DNA of 64,000 bases from positions 52,670 through 116,669 of the forward strand of contig NHZP01000088.1 in assembly GCA_003313425.1 (NCBI GenBank), in the 5' to 3' direction. The notes below the pieces were generated by a model, which saw only the letters and a list, made by a program, of their open reading frames with translations, was not told the origin of the DNA and searched no databases. Position numbers and translations under genes: made by a program. Source of the stretch: Pseudopyrenochaeta lycopersici (taxonomy: Eukaryota > Ascomycota > Dothideomycetes > Pleosporales > Pseudopyrenochaetaceae). Shown one piece after another: positions 9,983-20,212 of the stretch (its first letter is position 1; every line of letters starts with the position of its first letter).

Positions 9983-12223
9983 ATGGACTCGGAGTCTAGC
10001 ACGTCTCAATTATCGTCATCGCAGCCAGGATACCCGCCTTCTACTTCGAACGCAGCGACTGCACGACTCGAGAAATTCGAAACCGTTTTTAGGAGGACAT
10101 ATCCGGACCCATCCGCACATGCCGTATATCGCCCTGCATACACAAACGCCGAACTCAGACTGCGCAGAACAAGCGGGGCCGTGCTCTATGTCTGTCTATC
10201 TCCAGGCTGCAAATGGAGCAACGGTGGTAGGGGCAACTGCGTCAAACATGCTAGACTTCATGGCACCACCATCGTGAACCCGAAACGGCTTCCATCACGC
10301 AGAATCGCATCCACGGCCTCATCCACAGCCTCAACACCCAACATTCTTGGATATATGGTGCCTCGGGGCGAAGAAGTCACTCTCAGAAGGGCGTTTAATC
10401 ATCAACGCTATATCGAGGCGCTAATATCGCTCTTTACGGTTCATCGATTACCTTTTTCAGCGATTGAATATGGTGCCATTAAGGAGTTTGCCCTCGCATG
10501 TAATCCGAACATCGAAGACATGCTGCTTAGCAATCGCCCTATGCTTATGCGGCATCTGAAAGCTAATTATTCGCTCTATAGTGATCAATTGAAGGAGTCC
10601 CTGCAAACAACAATGTCTATGATTCATTTTAGCACTGACCTCTGGACGTCGCCACACAAACATTCAATGCTCGCTATTTGCGTACAATGGCTTGATGCTG
10701 ACTACAACCTTCGAAAAGCTCTTCTCGGACTCGCGGAGTGCCGGTATTCTCATAGTGGTTCTACGCAGGCTGCAATCATCATGGAATACTTCGAGATGTA
10801 CAGAATTACCCATCGCCTCGGCTACCATACTGCGGACAATGCCACTTCGAACGACACCTGTTTACGGGCAGTATCTGCAACACTAAGGGACGAACATAAT
10901 GTCACATTTGACGCCGTACATCGCCGAGTCCGCTGCATAGGACATATTATCAACCTGTCCCTTCAAGCCTTCCTTCTCGCACGTTCAAAAGAAGCTCTTG
11001 CGGCAGCCATCGCAGCTGCCGAGTCCGTCGCCGATAACAAGGATATTGAGAGACTGTCGGCACAATTAACAGCGCCGTCGACGTCCTCTCAAAGAGGTGA
11101 CACTAGATCACAGCGAACTACCACGGACACAGCCAGCGCCGATAAATGCAGCGGGTGGGGAGGTATTGCGCCGCTCAGAAAGCTTCACACCATTGCTGTA
11201 TGGCTGGATCTCTCCTCACTTCATTCTGATATGTGGAGAGATGCCGTGGGTCTTGAACTTGGCACGGATAATACCACACGCTGGTCGTCGTGGTACAAAG
11301 TCATAAACAACGCCATCAAGAAGAAGGCACAGATCAACCGCTTCTTTACTCAATATGACCACGACCTTGGCGAAAATATGCTAGATACCTCGGATTGGGT
11401 GTTATTGGAGAGAACCCAGATATTTCTTCAAGTCTTTGACGAAGCCACTCGGGATGCCGAAAGGGACCATGCATCTGTTGCAGATGTGCTTCAGCTAATG
11501 GATGCGATCCTGCAGCACTACGAAGACACAAAGTTGAAACACTCACCAGATGGCCCCGAGCCTGACCCTTGTATGCTACATGCCATTGACATGGGCTGGT
11601 TTGTTCTTGATAAATACTATGCCTTAACGGACGAAGCACCTGTATATACTGCCGCCCTTCTCCTCGATCCCTCGAGGCGACTGGCCTACCTCGAAGAGAA
11701 CTGGCCAACTGAGTGGCACGCCGCTGCAATCGGCAGAGCACAGCAGGTATGGGAGAGTGAGTACAAGGACTTCGTTCTTCCGGAGGAGGTCTCTATTCCT
11801 GCCGCTCCTGCTGTTGTACAGTCCGCGGTGACACCACTTGAGTGGTTAAAGCAACGCACACAGCCGAAAACCACCGTATCCACGGATAGAGATACATTCG
11901 ATGCTTTTATTAGAGAGGATCCAGTCGACCTTCATGGCAGTACAGCACTAGAATGGTGGTGTCAACCGGAGCGAAGACGGCGATATCCACGACTTCACCG
12001 CATGGCTGTGGACATACTTTCGATTCCACCGGAATCCGCAGAGCCAGAGCGTACGTTCTCAGGTGCTCGACGAACCACACGATGGGATAGATCGAGACTG
12101 ACTTGTGATAACATTGAGCTCATTGAATGCATCGGCAACTGGCTGCGCAACCGCCATATCAGGACTGGGGGTGTGGTTTTGCATGAGGACGCAGTTGATA
12201 ACATGGATATCGATGTAGCATAG
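9983..12223 (+). CDS. hAT transposase (hAT-B)
   Basis: An open frame with the probable start MDSESSTSQ at 9983; the frame is open further upstream but that part does not look conserved. A BED-like zinc region (CLSPGCKWSNGG...CVKHARLH) is followed by the hAT core (IHFSTDLWTSPHKHSM, TADNATSNDTCL, RVRCIGHIINL) and the C-terminal dimerisation domain (LHRMAVDILSIPPESAEPER, then FSGARRT). The length of about 746 residues is usual for the family. It is related to hAT-E at 34780-37160 (shared SGARRT and GHIINL-type motifs) more than to hAT-A. No lesion is seen. The left end of the element was not identified and Pogo-1 abuts it directly. Confidence 0.88.
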   Translation: MDSESSTSQLSSSQPGYPPSTSNAATARLEKFETVFRRTYPDPSAHAVYRPAYTNAELRLRRTSGAVLYVCLSPGCKWSNGGRGNCVKHARLHGTTIVNPKRLPSRRIASTASSTASTPNILGYMVPRGEEVTLRRAFNHQRYIEALISLFTVHRLPFSAIEYGAIKEFALACNPNIEDMLLSNRPMLMRHLKANYSLYSDQLKESLQTTMSMIHFSTDLWTSPHKHSMLAICVQWLDADYNLRKALLGLAECRYSHSGSTQAAIIMEYFEMYRITHRLGYHTADNATSNDTCLRAVSATLRDEHNVTFDAVHRRVRCIGHIINLSLQAFLLARSKEALAAAIAAAESVADNKDIERLSAQLTAPSTSSQRGDTRSQRTTTDTASADKCSGWGGIAPLRKLHTIAVWLDLSSLHSDMWRDAVGLELGTDNTTRWSSWYKVINNAIKKKAQINRFFTQYDHDLGENMLDTSDWVLLERTQIFLQVFDEATRDAERDHASVADVLQLMDAILQHYEDTKLKHSPDGPEPDPCMLHAIDMGWFVLDKYYALTDEAPVYTAALLLDPSRRLAYLEENWPTEWHAAAIGRAQQVWESEYKDFVLPEEVSIPAAPAVVQSAVTPLEWLKQRTQPKTTVSTDRDTFDAFIREDPVDLHGSTALEWWCQPERRRRYPRLHRMAVDILSIPPESAEPERTFSGARRTTRWDRSRLTCDNIELIECIGNWLRNRHIRTGGVVLHEDAVDNMDIDVA

Positions 12224-12402
12224 TGGAGAGGTTAATCGATTTAATCGCGATTTGTACGGCGATTTGTCTCCTGTAGCTGGACACTAGAAAATGCCAAGGA
12301 TATCAGGATATCAGAAATGATATACTAGTATACTAGTATAAGGATTTCGGTAATACTAGTATATCAGGATAAGCATTTTGGAACTGATATACTAGTATTA
12401 CC
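12224..12402. repeat. 3' flank of hAT-B with palindromic TACTAGTA repeats
   Basis: GCGATTTGT-like direct repeats lie near 12246-12267. From 12305 several copies of ATACTAGTAT follow. Two of them form a perfect 19-bp inverted repeat: GGTAATACTAGTATATCAG at 12349-12367 and its complement at 12384-12402, with a 16-bp loop. They may be subterminal repeats or the end of a small element. The hairpin stops one base before the first ATG of the gluconokinase relic. Confidence 0.6.
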
Positions 12403-13083
12403 ATGTCTGGCTATTTCTACGCCCGATTCACCCTGTAACGCTTCCTCATTCAACGCCGCAAAGCCTTCTACCGCCATTTCCATTCCAACCAATCACCATG
12501 TTCTGATTGTCACCGGCCCGGCTGGGTGTGTAAAGAGCACTGTTGCCAACTTCCTGGCCGAACGCTATGGCTTCGTCTACATCGAAGGCGATGACGTAAG
12601 TCAAATCCAAATGTCATTTCGAATCTCTTCTCACGTATTCACAGTTCCATCCTCTGGCGAATATTGCGAAAATGGCCCACAGTGTTCCCCTGGACGATGC
12701 TGATCGGTGGAACTGGCTGGTTCTGTTGCGAGACGAAGCGCTGGTCGCGTTGAAGAAGGAAGCTAAGAGTGTCGTCATTACTTGCAGCGCCCTCAAGAAG
12801 AAGTATCGAGACGTCATTCGTACTGCTCGACTGTACACCAAAATTTCATACGTCAATGTCCACTTTGTTTATCTCCGTGCCAGCAGGGAAACGCGTTGGC
12901 GCTAGGAAGGGCCACTACATGAAAGATTTGATGGTCGTTAGCCAACTCGCTGCGCTCGAGGAACCAGACGAGGACGAGACCAAGAGACTGAAGGATGTAG
13001 AGATTATTGATGTGAAAGGGAGTCAAGTGGAGGTCGAGAAGCTTGTAACCGTTGCTGTTGACAAGATCCTGAAGACTGAATAA
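12403..13083 (+). pseudogene. Gluconokinase, frameshifted
   Basis: The protein matches thermoresistant gluconokinase (ATP + D-gluconate to 6-phosphogluconate). Exon 1 contains HHVLIVTGPAGCVKSTVANF and GFVYIEGDD. The intron is 12596-12644 (GTAAGT...TTCACAG). Exon 2 continues FHPLANIAKMAHSVPLDDAD, then VVITCSALKKKYRDVI. Two lesions are visible. The P-loop, GxxGxGKST in the family, is GPAGCVKST, so the last P-loop glycine is Val. Near 12890 the frame meets a TAG in ETRWR-stop while ARKGHYMK continues in another frame, consistent with a small deletion before the substrate-binding motif. The C-terminus (VVSQLAALEEP) ends at TAA 13081-13083. The usual start codon cannot be placed: the ATG at 12403 is in another frame. 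Confidence 0.82.
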
Positions 13084-13990
13084 TGACAATTGTTCGAAGA
13101 AGTCAGCCGGTACTGAGGTTTCTTCTCCTTCCTCGATTTTTGCTGGGACATTTTCCTAGCTTTCAGCGCCGTAGGCGCCGGTATTTTGGATGTGACTTTG
13201 AAGATGGCGCAAATAATATAGTGTATCTTTGTGACAGGGAATACTGGATGGGGCATGGCATTTCACATTTTTGTTGGGCGAAGTGCCGAACTCTTCGACA
13301 GATGCTAATATATTTGAATTGGATATTTCGAGACCTACTGCATGCTGCAAACCATGTGGTTCGATCTTGTGCATGTATCCGTATTGGCTGTACAACTTGA
13401 GCTACACCTCAAGGCTTTGACGTTGAAAGAGGCATTGAAGACCCAGGCTGTCCCGGAGAAAGGTCAAGTCATGATATGCCCATCTGCATGTTGATAGGCG
13501 GTGGCTGGGGCCGCCCAGATTTGCCGTTTGGCCAGCCACTCCGCACCTGCGGATAAGGCTGCTTTTTCTTCATCCCCTAGAGCACAACAAGCGAGGAGCA
13601 TCACGGAGTGAAAGATCGAGGAAGTGAAAGCATTTATTGGAGGAGACCCTGCCCTGGTGTGGCACACTGTCGATCGAGAATCCTTAAGGGCCCCGCTTCC
13701 CAAGATACTCCGCATGATTGCGGGAATCGACAGCTGAGAGCGAGCAGAGGACGGGATGGCTAATGTCCATGATACTTCATGCAGGATGCCCTCAGCGAAG
13801 CGGAGAGGTCCTCCAGTCCATCGCCATACCACCTTCTCAGTCTTTCACCGGTTGCCTCCTGCATCTGCTTTGCCTACGTCCTGCGTTCAGGGCTCGCCTT
13901 CTGTTGGTTTGCTCGCTTTCACTGAACCTCGACTCTCCGACGTCGGACCATCCATGCTATCGAGGCTAGAAGGACTCTAGCGGTACCTCA
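13084..13990. other. Intergenic with one unassigned 122-codon frame
   Basis: A minus-strand open frame at 13464-13832 shows no recognisable domain and its ends fit no intron model I can defend. It may be a decayed gene. Nothing else is recognised. Confidence 0.35.
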
Positions 13991-14163
13991 GTGTCCAGAC
14001 TTGAGAAAAAACAACGCATTTCCTATGTCCTCAATACTACCACTGCATTTGGTGGAACAGCAACTGGATCCTTCGGAAATGCCGTCCCCGGTACAAACGC
14101 AGCACTCGCAAAGTCTTCCCTCCATCACACACAAGAAGAAAGGAAGTCCTTTCGTCTTATCGA
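13991..14163 (+). pseudogene. bZIP gene, 5' fragment before the hAT insertion
   Basis: An open frame from 13991 reaches the first copy of the 8-bp duplication (14156-14163). Removing the nested hAT pair joins this frame in phase with the one that enters the bZIP-coding part at 20213. It is Ser/Thr/Gln-rich without a domain. A second overlapping frame from 14001 looks similarly natural, so the exact N-terminus is uncertain. Confidence 0.45.
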
Positions 14164-14392
14164 CAGAGTTGCTAACAAGCCGGCCAGGCCGGCCAATGCT
14201 TTCGGCCTGGCCGGCCTGGTTTTACGCCAACCAACGGCCTGGCCTGGCCGGCCTGAGTAGTAGAAAGAGCCTGGCCTGGCCGGCCTGGCCTGGGAAAAGC
14301 CTGAAATGCCTGAATTGGTATTACTAATCTAATTTCTTGAACGCTGATTGGCCCATTTCTTCATCTAGCCATTCGTCTTCCTCTGGCCATTC

Positions 14393-14849
14393 TCAAAGCT
14401 TGTATAATTTATCGACAGCGTCGCCACTGAGGGAGGAGGCATTTAAGTTTTTTTTATCTAAGTAGATCAGCAATACGCCCCATATTAAGGGTATTAACTT
14501 ACCTGCAAAGCCTTTGCTGATCCAACAAACGCACGGCAACGCAGCTGTAAGCTGGCCGGATAGCTTCCTCCGTTTTGGTTCTAACATATCTCCAACTTTT
14601 GAAAATAGGCGCTCACAATCAGCAGAAGCAGCAGGAATTGAGAGTATATCAAGGGCCATCCGAGATAGATTCGGGTATTCTGTAGATAGAGAGAGCCAAT
14701 AAGCAATCGGATCAATTGCGTGGGGGTGATCTCTTGGAAGGTTATCCACTCTCTTCCACCGTATAAACTCATCTCCCACGTCGTCTCCTGGCGTCTTAAC
14801 GGGCCCAGTATATTGATCGATATCGTCGTCAATCTCAGCGTCGTACCTT
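14393..14849 (-). pseudogene. hAT-C transposase, C-terminal piece
   Basis: This is the 3' part of the outer transposase, cut off by hAT-D at 14849/14850. It contains the dimerisation domain (LSRMALDILSIPAASADCER, then LFSKVGDMLEPKRRKL). A 45-bp segment beginning GTAAGT and ending CTTAG lies between the GFAG and DKKNLNAS coding parts and is probably an intron; it is a multiple of three, so the frame is open either way. The frame ends at TGA just after DKLYKL. Confidence 0.85.
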
Positions 14850-17800
14850 CAGACTCCGCAACAAGCAATCCAGATTGGTTCGATTGATTGACTTGATTGG
14901 TTAACTCAATCCAATCAATCCAATCTGCTTTTATACAAATTTGGTGTCAATTCAATCTAAGAGGTGAAAATTGATTGGATTGATTGTCTTGATTGATAGT
15001 TTAGTAAGATTTTTGAGGCTTTTAGAGTTGCTAAGTTACTTCTCTCGCGATAGTTTCATGGTGTTGTGGTTAGCGCAGGGGTGTTATCCTAACTTGTACT
15101 AGACTTGTTAGCGCGCTCTAACCTCATCTATCTAGCACTACTCTCTGTACACTGTTTTGAAGCTCTTAACGTCGCCTCTGCCGCCTATAGAGACGCGTTT
15201 TCTGGTGCTTCGATTGCCCAATATGGCTAAACGCTCACGAGCTCTACCTCTAGCACTGCGCCTACTAAACGTCTGCGCTCATCGGAGCCATCATCTCAAC
15301 GTCTATTCCAACACTCACTATCGCCCCGTCAAGCCCTAGCTGCCGCAAGCCAGGCCACAACGTTTGAGTCGCAATTATTAGAGTCGCAGCTAGAGGCAGA
15401 GATCGTGGCGCCTACTGAGGGCAGCCAGGCTGGTACGGCGGCTACAACTGAAGCTGGAGGTGGCGGTGGTGATGGCGATGATGATGGAGATGGTGATAAC
15501 TTTAACGGTATTGACTGGCAGCGTTTAAGAGACTTTATGAAGCCTCTTACAACCCAGCGGCGCGTCAAAAGCTGGATATTTCGACATGGCTATCGCGTTG
15601 TTGAGCGTAGTAACCCAAGTAAAGTGTGGTTTGTATGCAAGTACTGCCATACTCACAAGGTTATTGACGCTGGAGGTAGTGGTATATTTGACGTCTCAAG
15701 AGCTACATCAGCTGCAGCGTCTCATCTTGGCCAGCAAAAACGAGGCCACATGCACTCTAAAGACGGCGTAAAACAGCGCCAACAGACTAGTGGGCAGCTC
15801 TCTCTACGGCAGGCATTTGAGGATGGTGTTGAGGTCTCTCAGCGCGCTGCTAACGCGATGGGCAACTTTAATATACAGCGTTTTCGACAAGCTGCAGTCC
15901 TCTGCCTGCTTGATAACAACTTGCCAATGGAGCTACTCTTACGCCCGTCGTTTAGAGAGATGATTAACTTTGCCAATCCAGACGCAGAGGCAGCATTATG
16001 GGTGAGTCCTCGGAGTGTTGCTACCTACGCGATGCGCCTGTTCCGCCGTATACAGCCCCAGGTTGTCCAAGCCTTGTCAGAGGCTGCAAGTAAAATACAT
16101 ATAAGCTTTGACGGCTGGACGACAAAGGGTGGCAAGCGTGGGTTCTTTGGGGTTGTTGCTCACTTTGCTGACGTCTCTGGAGTAATACGAGACTTGCGTA
16201 TTGACCTACCACAACTCGCTGGCGCTCATACTGGCGAGGCTATCTCATCTGCGATTATTAAAACGCTCCAAGTATATGGTGTTACTCGCGATAAGTTGGG
16301 TTACTTCGTACTCGATAACGCTACCAACAACGACACCGCGATCGCTGCGCTCAGCTGCGTATACGACTTTGATGCCACCCATCGACGCCTCCGCTGTAGT
16401 CCTCATACGCTCAACCTTATTGGCCAGGCCATTATATTTGGCGTAGACAAAGACACGTACGACAATGCTGCTGACCAGCTTAATACAGAGGAGTTATACA
16501 TGCAGGAGTGGCGGAAACAAGGACCGTTGGGCGTGCTGATTGACGTTATCAACTACATTAAAACACCGCAACAGTACGAGCTTTTTCGAGACTTTCAGCG
16601 CGCTGCTAATGCTGAGTTGCCTGCTGGTGAGCGTCTCAAAGTACTTGAACCGGTTAAGCCTGTTGTCACCCGCTGGCACTCGTATTACGCTGCTTTCCGA
16701 CGCGCTACTCAACTCCAAGCTGCCTATAACTTATACGCAGAGCATCACATCAGCCGAGTCGCTCTTGACGATAGGCGCGCAGCGCAGTATAACAACAAGC
16801 GGCCTGATGCTCCAAATTGGATGAGATCAACAGGTCTTACAGCTGCTGATTGGGCAGTAATAACTGAGTACCAGGACTGCTTAGAGCCGCTTAAGCTTGC
16901 TACTGAGCGGCTAGAAGGACGCGGTAAAGCAGGCAACTTTGGTGCTATATATGAGGTTATACCTGTCATTGAGTACGTACTCAGTGCGCTCGAAGCCCGC
17001 ACGCGCCCATACGAGCGTGTCGATTTCAACTACACTGACGCACCTGAGGACCACCTCCACATCAACTTACGCGCTGCCTGGAGTAAGGCAAACAATTACT
17101 ACAACAAGCTTGACAACTCACCAGCTTACTACGCTGCTGTCTGCCTCCACCCATACTACAAATACTACTGCGATAACAGCTGGGTTGACAAGCCAGAGTG
17201 GCTTACTACTGCTAAAGCTGGGTTCCAACGGCTCTGGCAAACGTACAAACTTCAGCGCCAGCGTCCTATCTTAGCTCATACAAGTACAACAACAATTATG
17301 AGTGGTATAGATGACGTAATTGGCGCGTTTATACGCCGGAACAACAACACAGAGGAGGTTGATAAGGACGAGTACGAGCGCTGGAAAGCTCAAGAACCTG
17401 AGTGGAGTAGAGAGCAGTACTTAGGCGATGGTCACCCAGTCGTGTATTGGATACAAATGCGCTCAAAATACCCATGTTTAAGCCAGTTTTCGATTGATAT
17501 ACTGGCTATCCCAGCATCAAGTTGCGACTGTGAGCGGCTCTTCAGCGAGTTTGGCGATCTACTCGAACCTAAACGACGCGCTATTGGTAGTGAGCTACTT
17601 GCTGCTCTTCAGTTAGTAAGAGCGTGGGAAAGAGCTGGCTTTATAACTCAGCCTAATAGTGGCGCTGAGGGCGGCGATGAGGAGGATCTATCAGATGAAG
17701 ATCTTGTACGCGACTACAATATACAAGAGTGGATTACCTAGCTGCTATATTTGTATACAACTTCGATCTCTTAGCGTCCAATCTAATCAATCTACCAATC

Positions 17801-17923
17801 AATCCGCAATCAATCTGCCTAAAAACATCAACAATCAATCCACAATCAATCAGCGGCGACGCCGCCAACAATCAATTCAATCGACGACTCCAAGATTGAT
17901 TAGATTGATTGTTGCGGAGTGTG
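14850..17923 (+). mobile_element. Inner hAT transposon (hAT-D) inserted in the hAT-C transposase
   Basis: The ends are CAGACTCCGCAACAAGC at 14850 and, inverted, CACACTCCGCAACAATC ending at 17923. The exact 8-bp duplication CGTACCTT occupies 14842-14849 and 17924-17931. Both subterminal regions carry many GATTGATT/AATCAATC copies (about 14870-15000 and 17775-17912). The element is 3074 bp. The ends differ at one position in the first 15. Confidence 0.93.
15405..17741 (+). CDS. hAT transposase (hAT-D), about 778 aa
   Basis: A long frame with an N-terminal Gly/Asp-rich segment and a BED zinc finger (VCKYCHTHK with a later HLGQQKRGH). The core reads IHISFDGWTTKGGKRGFFGV, YFVLDNATNNDTAI and HRRLRCSPHTLNLIGQ. 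The C-terminal dimerisation domain reads LSQFSIDILAIPASSCDCER. The frame is open back to about 15233 but has no ATG before about 15537. The nearest upstream ATG (15223, MAKRSRA) is in another frame, so a one-base shift or a small intron near 15245 is likely at the N-terminus. It is a close relative of the outer hAT-C transposase, with the same domain order and similar motifs. Confidence 0.82.
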   Translation: MAPTEGSQAGTAATTEAGGGGGDGDDDGDGDNFNGIDWQRLRDFMKPLTTQRRVKSWIFRHGYRVVERSNPSKVWFVCKYCHTHKVIDAGGSGIFDVSRATSAAASHLGQQKRGHMHSKDGVKQRQQTSGQLSLRQAFEDGVEVSQRAANAMGNFNIQRFRQAAVLCLLDNNLPMELLLRPSFREMINFANPDAEAALWVSPRSVATYAMRLFRRIQPQVVQALSEAASKIHISFDGWTTKGGKRGFFGVVAHFADVSGVIRDLRIDLPQLAGAHTGEAISSAIIKTLQVYGVTRDKLGYFVLDNATNNDTAIAALSCVYDFDATHRRLRCSPHTLNLIGQAIIFGVDKDTYDNAADQLNTEELYMQEWRKQGPLGVLIDVINYIKTPQQYELFRDFQRAANAELPAGERLKVLEPVKPVVTRWHSYYAAFRRATQLQAAYNLYAEHHISRVALDDRRAAQYNNKRPDAPNWMRSTGLTAADWAVITEYQDCLEPLKLATERLEGRGKAGNFGAIYEVIPVIEYVLSALEARTRPYERVDFNYTDAPEDHLHINLRAAWSKANNYYNKLDNSPAYYAAVCLHPYYKYYCDNSWVDKPEWLTTAKAGFQRLWQTYKLQRQRPILAHTSTTTIMSGIDDVIGAFIRRNNNTEEVDKDEYERWKAQEPEWSREQYLGDGHPVVYWIQMRSKYPCLSQFSIDILAIPASSCDCERLFSEFGDLLEPKRRAIGSELLAALQLVRAWERAGFITQPNSGAEGGDEEDLSDEDLVRDYNIQEWIT

Positions 17924-17931
17924 CGTACCTT

Positions 17932-19928
17932 ACGCGTTTTGGCCGTGGCGGGGTCTCTGAACAGTTACCGGATTCACCCTTGTACGACTGCCAGATAGCT
18001 TGAAACTGCGCGTTGTTATAGTTAAGCCAGTGAGGGGTATCCAGCCAAGAGTTTTCGCAATAGAATTTGTACTGGGGATGGAGGATTGTGGCCGTGTAAT
18101 ACGCTGGAGAGTCGTCGAGCTTGACGTAGTATTTGCGAAGCTTCTTCCAAGCAGCGCGAATGTTGTAAAGCTCATGATCTTCGGGAGCGTCCGCCTCGTT
18201 ATAGTCAACATCTTTTAAGAAGTCAAACTGGCTCTCGTACTTGCGGAGGAGATATTCAAAAGTTGGAATAACCTCGTAAAGAGCACCAAAACGCCCACAT
18301 TTTCCTCGTCCTTCGAGTCTCTTTGAAGCAACCTTGAGTGGCTGTAATATCCGAATATAGTCTATAATAACATGCCAATCCTGGGCCGTCAAACCTTCGG
18401 TCCTCATCCAATCAGGTACGTCAACCAGCGCGGCGTTTGGGTTGCGGGCGACCCGAGTAGCCATTTCCATCCGATACTGTCCAATATGGTATTGCATGTA
18501 CGCGTCAAGGGGTTGTTGTAGCTCAACAGCGCGCTCAAAAGCGTCGTGATATGAATTCCAGCGGGTAGTGCTAGGTTTCTTGATTTCTTTGACTCGAAAC
18601 TTTGGATCCGGTAGCTGCTCGTTGGCCTTGATCTGAAAATCGCGTAAGAGGTCGTGTTGCTGCGGAGTTGAGATGTACGCTATTACGTCTCGGAGCATGC
18701 CTAACGGCCCGTCTTTTCTCCACTCTTGCAGATATCTTGCCTCTAATTTGGCTTCTTCAGCGCTCTCCCTAGTATTTGCTTCAAGTGCTTTCTTATCAAT
18801 GCCGAAGATTACGGTTTGGCCAACAAGGTTAAGCGTGTGAGGGCCGCAGCGTAGTCTCCGGTGGGTACCGTTGAAGTAGTGGTGTTTTGCGAGGATGTCG
18901 ACAGCAACGTTATTGGAGCCAATATTGTCGAGTACGAAATAGCCAACCTGGCTAGACTCGATCCCGAACTTCTGGATTACGTCATTGACAACCTCACCAA
19001 GCCTCTCGCCCGTGTGAGCACCGGCTAGCTGTGGTAACGCAATGGGATATTCGTGTTTATTGCCATCGTCATCAAGATAGTGTATATGGACGCCAAGAAA
19101 CGCTTTCTTGCCACCCTTTGCCGTCCAGCCGTCAAAGGTAAAGTGTATTAGTGAGCGCGCTGATGAGAGATGCCGGCGTACGGTAGAGAGGAGTAGATCG
19201 TATTGTGTTATTACAAAATGCGTAACTGACTGGTGGTTCTTCCAAACCGCTGTTGCGGCTTCAGGGTTAGCAGCAGCAATCATCTCTTTAAACGCAGAAG
19301 TCTCGAATTCGCGTAACGGATGGTTATTTTGAAGGAGCCAGATGACGGCTTTCATCCGAAAAGACTGTACGTCAAAGTGGCCAATCTCATTGGCTATCTC
19401 CTGAGAGACCTCAAACCCGCCTTCAATAAGGCCCCGTAAGGTTTGTTGACTGGACTCCATCTGGACAGTAACTTTTCCGTCCTTACACAATCTATGGCCA
19501 GGTCTGTTCATCCCTAGATGGCGTGCGGCAGCTGAAACAGATGATGTAACATCAAAGATATGATTATGAGTGGACTTCTTAAGATGGCAATGTCTACAGA
19601 CGAAAAATGTCCGTTTTGGGTTCTTCAGCGAAGCCACACGGTATCCGTACTTGTAGATCCAGCTCGGTTGCCTCTTCTGCGTTCGGAGAGGCTTAATGTA
19701 TTGCTTAATCGCTTCCCACTGAATCCCATCGTAATTATCCGTATATCGCTCATCATAAGAGGAGATATCGCTATCGTTAGGGGGGAGGGCTTCGGCGGCA
19801 GTTGCGGCAGCGGTCTCGGTTGGCGCGTCAAGGAGAGCGCTACGGAGCTCCTCCTCGAAGGTTTGAATATTTTCCTGAGTAGCCTGTGTATCACGGGTGC
19901 GCATTTTCGATCGGACTTGACATGGCAT
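17932..19928 (-). pseudogene. hAT-C transposase, N-terminal piece
   Basis: Reads leftward from MPCQVRSKM (19928) for about 665 residues, then runs into the inner element. A BED finger (VCRHCHLKK...HLGMNRPGH) is followed by the core IHFTFDGWTAKGGKKAFLGV, YFVLDNIGSNNVAVDIL and HRRLRCGPHTLNLVGQ. No lesion is seen other than the insertion. At the junction the codon phase is the same on both sides once the inner element and one duplication copy are removed, so hAT-C was coding-intact when hAT-D landed. Confidence 0.88.
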
Positions 19929-20212
19929 GGTAGAGGTCTTTAACGGAGGAGTTAGGCTCGAGGAAAGTTCCAGTATTAAAGGGTTTAAGCCAATCACAAT
20001 CTCCCAGGTAGCACTTGGAAAATTATGATTAGCTCGTGTTGCTTAAACCCTGTCGGTGAGCCTTGGCAAAATTTTGGCGGCTAGTTCATCCGATCTCAAC
20101 TCAACTGAACTTTGATTTGTACGGCTTCATATACATACCTACCAGGCCGAAACCAGGCTACCAGGCCGTGACCTTCGGCCTGGCTTGGCCGGCCGGCTTG
20201 TTAGCAACTCTG

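Larger units (their letters stand above)
14164..20212 (-). mobile_element. Outer hAT transposon (hAT-C), interrupted by an inner hAT
   Basis: The left terminus begins CAGAGTTGCTAACAAGCCGG at 14164; the right terminus ending at 20212 is its inverted copy. The 8-bp target duplication CTTATCGA is exact at 14156-14163 and 20213-20220. Both subterminal regions are packed with GGCCGGCC/GGCCTGG motifs (14180-14305 and 20140-20196). Its transposase lies on the minus strand in two pieces separated by hAT-D. The total length is 6049 bp, about 2.97 kb without the inner element and its extra target copy. Confidence 0.93.

Noticed and set aside
13464..13832. 122-codon minus-strand frame as a gene
   Set aside because: No domain, no signal peptide, no defensible exon structure; left as unassigned.
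14001..14327. GC-rich open frames across the left end of hAT-C
   Set aside because: They run through the GGCCTGG repeat array and the target duplication; the openness is a composition effect.
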